A DNA stretch of 5,958 bases from Patescibacteria group bacterium (lineage in GTDB: Bacteria; Patescibacteriota; JAHJAL01): positions 1 through 5,958 of the forward strand of contig JAHJAL010000105.1 of assembly GCA_018814055.1 (NCBI GenBank), written 5' to 3'. Under the pieces are notes generated by a model. The model was given only the letters and a program-made list of their open reading frames with translations. It was not told where the DNA came from and did not search any database. Shown here in pieces: positions 1 to 3,768 of the stretch. Both the position numbers and the translations under genes were made by a program. The stretch's first letter is position 1. Each line of letters opens with the position of its first letter.

Positions 1-17
1 ATTATTCATTATTAATT
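1..17. repeat. 17-bp AT-rich dispersed repeat, first copy
   Basis: ATTATTCATTATTAATT, identical to 2857-2873, lies just upstream of the hydrolase start at 31. The element may extend left of the window. Confidence 0.55.
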
Positions 18-30
18 ATTTATTTCACTC

Positions 31-660
31 ATGAACCATTCCGAAATTGACATAGAAATCGAAAAAATCACCCTCCCCGGCTTACTCACCATTTCCAAAC
101 AGTCAACCAGCTTGGTAATCTTCACCCACGGTAGCGGCTCAAGTCGATTTAGTAAACGTAACAATTATGTAGCTGAAGTTTTAAACCGGGCCGGTATCGC
201 CACCTTGTTGTTTGATCTCTTGACCGAAAAAGAAGATGAAATATATGAAACCAGATTTGATATCCAGTTAATCACCGATAGATTGGTCCAAACCACCCAA
301 TGGATTTTGGGCAACCAGGATACCCAAAATTTAGATCTTGGTTATTTCGGCGCCAGTACTGGCGCCGCCGCCGCCCTCAACGCCGCCGCTATCTTACCCG
401 AACACATCAAGGCAGTTGTCTCCCGCGGTGGACGGCCGGACCTATCTTTAGACTTCTTGTCACAAGTACAATCCCCCACCTTATTACTTGTTGGCAGTCT
501 CGACGACATAGTAATCGAGCTCAACCAACAGGCCTTCGTCCAATTAACCTGTCCCAAAGAACTCACCATTATCGACGGTGCCACTCATCTCTTTGAAGAA
601 CCCGGTAAACTAGAAGAAGTTTCCAAACTGGCTGTCAAATGGTTTACCAAATATTTATAA
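31..660 (+). CDS. Alpha/beta hydrolase, dienelactone hydrolase-like
   Basis: A complete 209-residue single-domain alpha/beta hydrolase, probably cytosolic since no signal peptide or membrane segment is visible. The oxyanion-side motif FTHGSGSS lies at residues 31-38. The nucleophile elbow is G107-A-S-T-G111 with Ser109 as catalytic serine. A candidate acid is Asp158 in VGSLDDIV, and the catalytic histidine is His186 in GATHLFEEPG. These segments, together with RNNYVAEVLNRAGIATLLFDLLT and VVSRGGRPDL, match from memory the dienelactone-hydrolase-like family that in some organisms is fused to a phosphoribosyltransferase domain; no such domain is present here. The physiological substrate is unknown, so an ester or lactone hydrolase is all that can be claimed. 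ATG 31 is the only plausible start, because an in-frame TAA lies at 13-15. No Shine-Dalgarno is seen, and the leader is AT-rich. The next gene follows after 47 nt on the same strand. Confidence 0.9.
   Translation: MNHSEIDIEIEKITLPGLLTISKQSTSLVIFTHGSGSSRFSKRNNYVAEVLNRAGIATLLFDLLTEKEDEIYETRFDIQLITDRLVQTTQWILGNQDTQNLDLGYFGASTGAAAALNAAAILPEHIKAVVSRGGRPDLSLDFLSQVQSPTLLLVGSLDDIVIELNQQAFVQLTCPKELTIIDGATHLFEEPGKLEEVSKLAVKWFTKYL
349..366. repeat. 18-bp perfect palindrome inside the hydrolase nucleophile elbow
   Basis: GGCGCCAGTACTGGCGCC is its own reverse complement. It encodes exactly Gly-Ala-Ser-Thr-Gly-Ala, residues 107-112 of the hydrolase, and is followed by a run of GCC codons. The amino-acid motif is itself nearly palindromic at codon level, so coding constraint plus GCC/GGC preference is the likely cause. 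A separate regulatory role is not supported. Confidence 0.6.
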
Positions 661-697
661 AGTTTTCAATAAACAATGGATATTATTTTATTATTAT

Positions 698-702
698 AGG
701 AG
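698..702 (+). promoter_or_regulatory. Ribosome binding site of the 68-residue gene
   Basis: AGGAG lies 5 nt before the ATG at 708. It is one of the few clear Shine-Dalgarno sequences in the window and fixes the start of the small downstream gene. Confidence 0.75.
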
Positions 703-707
703 CGTAA

Positions 708-914
708 ATGAAAAACTACAACTACAACCTCGTCAAAATGCTGCACATCTGCCTCGACAACGCCTGGCGCATCGAAAAACATTATCACGACGACACCGCC
801 GATCTACCATGCGACTGCAAAAGCATAATGGACCGCGTCAGATCCGACAATGAAGCTCATATCGAACTTCTCAAGGCCGAACTCAAAAAACATTCAGACA
901 ACGGTGATCTATAA
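708..914 (+). CDS. Small helical protein of unknown function, 68 aa
   Basis: Not recognised as a named family. The 68-residue product is charged, with no membrane segment or signal peptide, and looks like two helices: roughly residues 4-27 (NYNLVKMLHICLDNAWRIEK), a short linker with Cys35 and Cys37 (PCDCKS), and residues 39-62. The second helix holds an E-x-x-H pattern (DNEAHIELL), and the first ends in EKHYHDD. This is a spacing reminiscent of half of a ferritin-like or hemerythrin-like metal-binding bundle, which is a guess from pattern only. The start is supported by the AGGAG site 5 nt upstream. With only 47 nt separating it from the hydrolase, no convincing promoter between them, and the terminator at 943-997 just downstream, it is probably the second gene of a two-gene transcript. 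Being small but having a proper RBS, stop and terminator makes it a likely real gene. Confidence 0.75.
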   Translation: MKNYNYNLVKMLHICLDNAWRIEKHYHDDTADLPCDCKSIMDRVRSDNEAHIELLKAELKKHSDNGDL

Positions 915-942
915 AGTATATTCTCCAGCCTAACTCTTTGCA

Positions 943-997
943 AATTTAGAATAAAAAGTGAACAAGTAATAAACTTGTTCACTTTTTATTCTAAATT
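943..997. terminator. Bidirectional intrinsic terminator, perfect 25-bp inverted repeat
   Basis: Arms at 943-967 and 973-997 are exact reverse complements around a 5-nt loop (AATAA). The inner stem GTGAACAAGT/ACTTGTTCAC is followed on the + strand by TTTTTATT and, by symmetry, on the - strand by the same U-rich tract. It therefore terminates both the 31-914 transcript and the convergent archaease-rtcB transcript, whose stop codon is at 1010. Confidence 0.9.
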
Positions 998-1009
998 CTT
1001 AATTATTCA

Positions 1010-2413
1010 TCACCCCTTCACCACCACCACCGGTCGAAATCTCACCACCTTTTTGGCAATCCCGGCTTGATGTACCACATTTACCACGTCATCCACATCT
1101 TTGTAAGCCGCCGGTGCTTCTTCCAATAAACCTTTTTTGGAACCGGCTTTGATAATAATCCCCCTTTCGTCCAACATTTTCCTTAGCTGATTATAATCAA
1201 TTGTTTTCTTGGCTCGAGTTCGTGACATCGTCCGGCCCGCTCCATGACAACTAGAGCCAAATGTCTTATCCATTGATCCTTTCTGACCAACAAGCAAAAA
1301 TGAACTCGTTCCCATCGTACCCGGTATAATCACCGGCTGATTTTCAAATGCTCGAGTCGCCCCTTTGCGATGCACCACCACCTTTTTCTTCTTGCCATTC
1401 ACATTGTGCTCTTCTACCTTGGCTATATTATGCGCCACATCATAAACGATACTCAGATCATTCTCACCACCCAAAATTCTTTGCCAAGCCTCCCGGATAT
1501 AATAAGTAATCATCTGCCGGTTGGACCAGGCAAAATTCGCCCCGGCGCACATCGCCGCCCAATAATCCTGACCCTCCCGGGAGAAATACGGCGCGCAAGC
1601 CAACTCACGATCTGGTAGTTTGATTCCGTATTTATCAGCCGCCTTCAGCATCTTTTTGATATAATCCGTAGCAATTTGATGCCCCAACCCCCGCGACCCG
1701 GTGTGAATAAACACACATATTTGATCTTTGTAAATTCCCAATTTACTCGCTTCATCTTTTTCGAATATCTCATCTGCCCTTCCCACCTCAATAAAATGAT
1801 TACCGGCTCCCAAAGTACCACACTGATCTCTGCCTCTTTTCTTGGCATGATCAGACACTTTACCGGCACTAGCACTATCCAATCTACCACCCGATTCGAT
1901 ATGATCAAGATCATTTTGACTGGCATAGCCCAGCTCAACCAATCTCTCTACTCCCCACTCCAACACTTTATCCATCTCTCCCGGATCCAAGACAAACCTT
2001 CCACCCCGCCCCACTCCACTGGGCACATCCCGCGCGATTTGATTGGCCAAATCCTTTAATTTTTCCTTGATATCATCAAAAAACAAATTAGATTTCAACA
2101 GTCTCACCCCACAGTTTATATCATAGCCGATCCCGCCCGGAGAAATAATTCCCCCGTTCACATCAAAAGCCGCTACGCCTCCCACCGGAAAACCATACCC
2201 CTCATGCACATCCGGCATAGCCAACGCACTCCCCACAATACCCGGCAGCTGCGCCACATTGACCAACTGATTCAACGATTCATCCCCCACAATGTCGTCG
2301 ATCATCCCCTCGGTCGCGTATACCCTTGCCGGCACCTTCATCGCTTTCCGATAGCTCTTGGGAATCTCCCATAAATAGTCCTCGATTTTTTCCAAACATG
2401 ATTTTTCAAACAT
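1010..2413 (-). CDS. rtcB: RNA-splicing ligase RtcB (3'-phosphate/5'-OH RNA ligase)
   Basis: RtcB joins RNA 2',3'-cyclic-phosphate or 3'-phosphate ends to 5'-OH ends using GTP and two Mn2+ ions, through a GMP-histidine intermediate. It acts in tRNA splicing or repair and rRNA repair. The 467-residue product is close to the archaeal/eukaryotic-type length (about 480) and longer than E. coli RtcB (408). All expected active-site residues are visible: Asp98 and Cys101 in GYDINCGVR, His206 in GAGNHFIEVG, His237 in FIHTGSRGLGHQ, His328 in YDVAHNIAK, and the guanylylated nucleophile His390 in SSCHGAGRTMSR. The N-terminal MPDVHEGYGFPVGG block at 66-79 is also intact. There is no intein, unlike some archaeal homologues. 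The start has no Shine-Dalgarno (A-rich leader), but the sequence aligns with the family from near Met1. It lies 27 nt downstream of archaease in one operon and ends at TGA just before the shared terminator. Confidence 0.97.
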   Translation of the reverse strand: MFEKSCLEKIEDYLWEIPKSYRKAMKVPARVYATEGMIDDIVGDESLNQLVNVAQLPGIVGSALAMPDVHEGYGFPVGGVAAFDVNGGIISPGGIGYDINCGVRLLKSNLFFDDIKEKLKDLANQIARDVPSGVGRGGRFVLDPGEMDKVLEWGVERLVELGYASQNDLDHIESGGRLDSASAGKVSDHAKKRGRDQCGTLGAGNHFIEVGRADEIFEKDEASKLGIYKDQICVFIHTGSRGLGHQIATDYIKKMLKAADKYGIKLPDRELACAPYFSREGQDYWAAMCAGANFAWSNRQMITYYIREAWQRILGGENDLSIVYDVAHNIAKVEEHNVNGKKKKVVVHRKGATRAFENQPVIIPGTMGTSSFLLVGQKGSMDKTFGSSCHGAGRTMSRTRAKKTIDYNQLRKMLDERGIIIKAGSKKGLLEEAPAAYKDVDDVVNVVHQAGIAKKVVRFRPVVVVKG

Positions 2414-2440
2414 AAAAAAAATTACTAATTAATAATTAAC

Positions 2441-2848
2441 TCAGATATCAAACAAAATCGTTACCTCAAGCCGACCCTCCTCATTTGTGGCTATCTTCGC
2501 CCCATGATACGTCACTGCTTTGATATCATCTCCAAACTCTTTCACCTCACTCCCCGCCATCTCCGCCACTAAATTTTTTTCTTCAATTTCTTTAAATACT
2601 ACATCAGTCCACACCACCTTATCCGTCTGTGACAACAAGAGTATTTCACTCAAAAAATCTACCACCAGCGCATCCCGATCAACCGATTCAATCTCCACTT
2701 TTGATTTCTTGCCAATAACGCCAGTTCTTATTTTTGGGTCCAAAATCTCATTCATTCCCTCTAGAGCATTAACCAACAAATCCCCCAAATCCTTCCCGGT
2801 CGCTTTCACCCTCACATCCGCCGTATGTTTCAATATCTCAAACGTCAT
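2441..2848 (-). CDS. Archaease, RtcB activating protein
   Basis: Archaease stimulates RtcB by promoting its guanylylation and allowing multiple turnover, and can broaden nucleotide use. The 135-residue product has the usual family size. It shows the family marks: HTADV near the N-terminus (residues 8-12, with conserved His8 and Asp11), a central DFLSEIL helix (64-70), GDDIKAVTYHG (106-116) and the acidic C-terminal end LFDI (132-135), where family members use carboxylates for metal binding. It sits directly upstream of rtcB with a 27-nt gap (2414-2440), the classic archaease-RtcB arrangement, so the two are almost certainly co-transcribed. ATG 2848 is chosen because an in-frame TAA lies four codons upstream and the HTADV motif falls at the normal distance. 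No Shine-Dalgarno lies at standard spacing, although a G-rich stretch sits about 30 nt upstream. Confidence 0.95.
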   Translation of the reverse strand: MTFEILKHTADVRVKATGKDLGDLLVNALEGMNEILDPKIRTGVIGKKSKVEIESVDRDALVVDFLSEILLLSQTDKVVWTDVVFKEIEEKNLVAEMAGSEVKEFGDDIKAVTYHGAKIATNEEGRLEVTILFDI

Positions 2849-2856
2849 AACATACC

Positions 2857-2873
2857 ATTATTCATTATTAATT
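2857..2873. repeat. 17-bp AT-rich dispersed repeat, second copy
   Basis: ATTATTCATTATTAATT here is identical to bases 1-17 at the left edge of the window. Both copies lie in a short spacer immediately next to a gene start. Related but shorter TTATTCAT/TTAATTATT strings occur near 1000-1010 and 2421-2440. Confidence 0.6.
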
Positions 2874-2891
2874 TTTATCCCCCTCCCCACC

Positions 2892-2897
2892 ATTATA
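2892..2897 (-). promoter_or_regulatory. Candidate -10 box for the archaease-rtcB operon
   Basis: The - strand reads TATAAT, a perfect -10 hexamer, about 44 nt before the archaease ATG and just downstream of the terminator that isolates the operon from the zinc-ribbon genes. The matching -35 position is poor (TTTTAG at a 17-bp spacer) and overlaps the terminator stem, so this is a positional and -10 call only. Confidence 0.45.
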
Positions 2898-2903
2898 TAC
2901 AAC

Positions 2904-2931
2904 AAAAACACCCCCTAAAAGTATAGGGGGT
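2904..2931 (-). terminator. Intrinsic terminator after the cysteine-rich mini-protein
   Basis: ACCCCCTA (2910-2917) pairs with TAGGGGGT (2924-2931) around a 6-nt loop. Read on the - strand, the stem is followed directly by GTTTTTGTT. It lies about 20 nt past the TAA of the 2953-3135 gene, so it ends that transcript and separates it from archaease. Confidence 0.85.
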
Positions 2932-2952
2932 ATTTTGTAATTGGTAATTTTC

Positions 2953-3135
2953 TTACATATCTTCACTTTCATCTTCCGGCTTGGGAGCACACATCTTACA
3001 AAAGCATTGACCACCACTACAAACACCTGTCTCTTCAGTCACGTCAGTTCCACACTTCACACATTTGGCCTCCTCACCCTCATGACTGCCACCACATCCC
3101 GCACAATCACCACCCATAGCTTTTTCTTCTTCCAT
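2953..3135 (-). CDS. Cysteine-rich small protein, probable double zinc-binding knuckle
   Basis: A 60-residue acidic protein with eight cysteines: 11, 14, 25, 28, 39, 44, 46 and 49. They form C-x2-C (CAGC), C-x2-C (CVKC) and a C-terminal C-x4-C-x-C-x2-C cluster (CSGGQCFCKMC), enough to hold two zinc ions. Glu/Asp-rich tails flank the cysteine core at both ends. There is no signal peptide or membrane segment. The precise family is not recognised; it resembles short zinc-ribbon or rubredoxin-like knuckles found as stand-alone proteins in small genomes. The start is well supported by GGAG at 3144-3147, 8 nt upstream of ATG 3135. It lies 98 nt downstream of another cysteine-rich mini-gene on the same strand and is closed by the terminator at 2904-2931. 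A role in metal binding is inferred from composition only. Confidence 0.8.
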   Translation of the reverse strand: MEEEKAMGGDCAGCGGSHEGEEAKCVKCGTDVTEETGVCSGGQCFCKMCAPKPEDESEDM

Positions 3136-3143
3136 AATGAAAA

Positions 3144-3147
3144 CTCC
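3144..3147 (-). promoter_or_regulatory. Ribosome binding site of the 60-residue gene
   Basis: GGAG on the - strand lies 8 nt before ATG 3135, at standard Shine-Dalgarno spacing. It supports the longer start over the internal Met7. Confidence 0.65.
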
Positions 3148-3171
3148 ATTTATTTAAACAAATAAACACAA

Positions 3172-3191
3172 ATATCAAAAATTATTGATAT
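3172..3191. promoter_or_regulatory. AT-rich inverted repeat upstream of the 60-residue gene
   Basis: ATATCAA (3172-3178) and TTGATAT (3185-3191) are exact reverse complements with a 6-nt gap, about 37 bp upstream of the gene start. A symmetrical, low-GC, short-gap repeat in a promoter position suits a dimeric repressor operator better than a terminator. No regulator is known and it could be chance in AT-rich DNA. Confidence 0.3.
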
Positions 3192-3204
3192 CTAAATCTC
3201 GTAC

Positions 3205-3223
3205 GGGCAGGGTCTCCCTGCCC
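3205..3223. repeat. GC-rich REP-like hairpin
   Basis: GGGCAGGG (3205-3212) pairs perfectly with CCCTGCCC (3216-3223) across a 3-nt TCT loop. It sits between the two cysteine-rich genes, 11 nt past the TGA of the upstream one. Neither strand has a following T-tract, so it is not a standard intrinsic terminator. The strong GC content in AT-rich DNA suggests a repetitive extragenic palindrome, which may stabilise the upstream mRNA or attenuate read-through. Confidence 0.6.
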
Positions 3224-3233
3224 CCTCCGGCAT

Positions 3234-3437
3234 TCACCACCCAGCTTTCGGCTCATCCTGAATCAGCATCCCGTTCTGATAACAGTGTATACAATAATCA
3301 CAATTCTTACCCCCATCCTCCTCCGTCCCAAAATCCCCTTCTTTTTTCATAAGCATCCCGCAAGCTTGACATTTACACTCGCCACCCTGACAATCACACA
3401 TTTTCTTTTGTTCAATATCCTGATGTTCTTTATTCAT
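3234..3437 (-). CDS. Small zinc-ribbon protein (putative zf-ribbon_2 type)
   Basis: A 67-residue soluble protein. From residue 23 it fits the short bacterial putative zinc-ribbon family that I associate with Pfam zf-ribbon_2: C23-Q-A-C26-G-M, then DFGTEEDGG (35-43), then DYC49-I-H-C52-YQNG (47-56). The paired cysteines C23/C26 and C49/C52 are the expected zinc ligands. Extra cysteines at 14, 16, 21 and 46 give eight in total and are not part of the core pattern. Function of the family is unknown; it has been seen alone or as a tail on other proteins. ATG 3437 has no clear Shine-Dalgarno, but a TAGAAT -10-like box and a palindrome lie just upstream. The gene ends in TGA, and the GC-rich hairpin at 3205-3223 follows. 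Confidence 0.85.
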   Translation of the reverse strand: MNKEHQDIEQKKMCDCQGGECKCQACGMLMKKEGDFGTEEDGGKNCDYCIHCYQNGMLIQDEPKAGW

Positions 3438-3451
3438 ATAAATAATTTTAC

Positions 3452-3476
3452 TAAGATAAATCTTAACTCTATTCTA
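3452..3476 (-). promoter_or_regulatory. Candidate promoter and operator of the zinc-ribbon gene
   Basis: On the - strand TAGAAT (3471-3476) is a 5/6 match to the -10 consensus. The expected start of transcription falls inside TAAGAT-AA-ATCTTA (3452-3465), a perfect 6-bp inverted repeat ending 14 bp before the ATG. Position over the start site is typical of a repressor operator. The -35 region is weak (TTACGA, within the AATTCGT repeat). Confidence 0.35.
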
Positions 3477-3490
3477 CCATCTAATTTTAT

Positions 3491-3510
3491 AATTCGTAAT
3501 TCGTAATTCG
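3491..3510. repeat. 7-bp tandem repeat AATTCGT, almost three copies
   Basis: AATTCGT, AATTCGT, AATTCG run head to tail at 3491-3510. A further AATTCGTAA occurs at 3717-3725, on the other side of the same intergenic region. It looks like a low-complexity microsatellite typical of spacers in some small genomes. Confidence 0.65.
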
Positions 3511-3528
3511 GATTTCTCAACCCCTCCC

Positions 3529-3600
3529 CTATTTCTTTACCAACCCCGCCACGTATTCCCCCTGCCAACTGGCTCCCACCAACTCATTTTCACCAGGCAT
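3529..3600 (-). CDS. Possible 23-codon micro-ORF or gene remnant
   Basis: On the - strand an ATG at 3600 opens a 23-residue frame (MPGENELVGASWQGEYVAGL, then VKK) closed by TAG at 3529. GGAGG at 3609-3613 lies 8 nt upstream, the best Shine-Dalgarno in the window. The peptide has a balanced protein-like composition rather than the low-complexity look of AT-rich spacer. The same frame stays open upstream to about 3696 with only non-ATG starts (for example TTG at 3648), so the segment could be the 3' end of a decayed gene. The peptide is not recognised. The G-rich strand bias of this region could produce the GGAGG by chance, so confidence is low. Confidence 0.3.
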   Translation of the reverse strand: MPGENELVGASWQGEYVAGLVKK

Positions 3601-3613
3601 TCTCTCCCCCTCC

Positions 3614-3646
3614 CGTCTGTAACGGTAGACGCGCCATATGGCAGAC
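3614..3646. repeat. Imperfect palindromic element, REP-like
   Basis: A 10-bp perfect palindrome GCCATATGGC (3633-3642) sits beside CGTCT (3614-3618)/AGACG (3627-3631) and GTCTG (3615-3619)/CAGAC (3642-3646) pairs. The string AGACGCGCCAT resembles half of larger palindromes ending in GACGCGCC-ATGG-style cores known as dispersed repeats in other bacteria. That likeness is from memory and unproven here. Confidence 0.35.
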
Positions 3647-3700
3647 AACCAGTAAATACACAAAATTCCAAAATAATTTAATTTAAATTTAAGATTTCAA

Positions 3701-3728
3701 TTGATATACTTTATCTAATTCGTAAACT
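3701..3728 (+). promoter_or_regulatory. Candidate promoter of the ABC exporter
   Basis: TTGATA (3701-3706, 5/6 of the -35 consensus) and TAAACT (3723-3728, 4/6 of -10) are spaced 16 bp apart. Transcription would begin near 3735, giving a leader of about 35 nt. The upstream block 3660-3700 is AT-rich, as expected for an UP-like region. Confidence 0.4.
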
Positions 3729-3737
3729 AGAAACAAC

Positions 3738-3762
3738 TTGCCTATCACAATAAGCAAGGCAA
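3738..3762 (+). promoter_or_regulatory. Leader with weak ribosome binding site and small inverted repeat
   Basis: AAGG (3756-3759) lies 9 nt before ATG 3769 and is the only Shine-Dalgarno-like string. TTGCCT (3738-3743) is complementary to AGGCAA (3757-3762), so a six-pair hairpin with a 13-nt loop could cover most of that site. The stem is weak and may be chance. Confidence 0.3.
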
Positions 3763-3768
3763 AATTCC

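Larger units (their letters stand above)
3438..3768. other. 331-bp intergenic region between divergent genes
   Basis: This gap separates the - strand zinc-ribbon gene from the + strand exporter, so it must hold both promoters. From left to right it contains the candidate operator/-10 (3452-3476), the AATTCGT tandem repeat (3491-3510), the possible 23-codon ORF (3529-3600), the REP-like palindrome (3614-3646), an AT-rich block (3660-3720) and the exporter promoter and leader. No tRNA-like or riboswitch-like fold was recognised. Confidence 0.7.

Noticed and set aside
1676..2059. 127-codon + strand open frame
   Set aside because: It lies wholly antisense to rtcB, whose active-site motifs are intact on the other strand, and its translation shows no family pattern.
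2875..2889. G-rich - strand stretch as a ribosome binding site for archaease
   Set aside because: It is about 30 nt from the ATG, and an in-frame TAA blocks a longer start.
2520..2918. 132-codon + strand open frame rich in Ser and Thr
   Set aside because: Antisense to archaease and running into the terminator; composition is what the reverse of a Lys/Glu/Val-rich gene gives.
2941..3165. 74-codon + strand open frame
   Set aside because: Antisense to the eight-cysteine mini-gene, which has a proper ribosome binding site and terminator.
3491..3510. AATTCGT repeats as a CRISPR array or iteron origin
   Set aside because: Units are only 7 bp, contiguous with no spacers, and fewer than three copies; no cas or replication gene is present.
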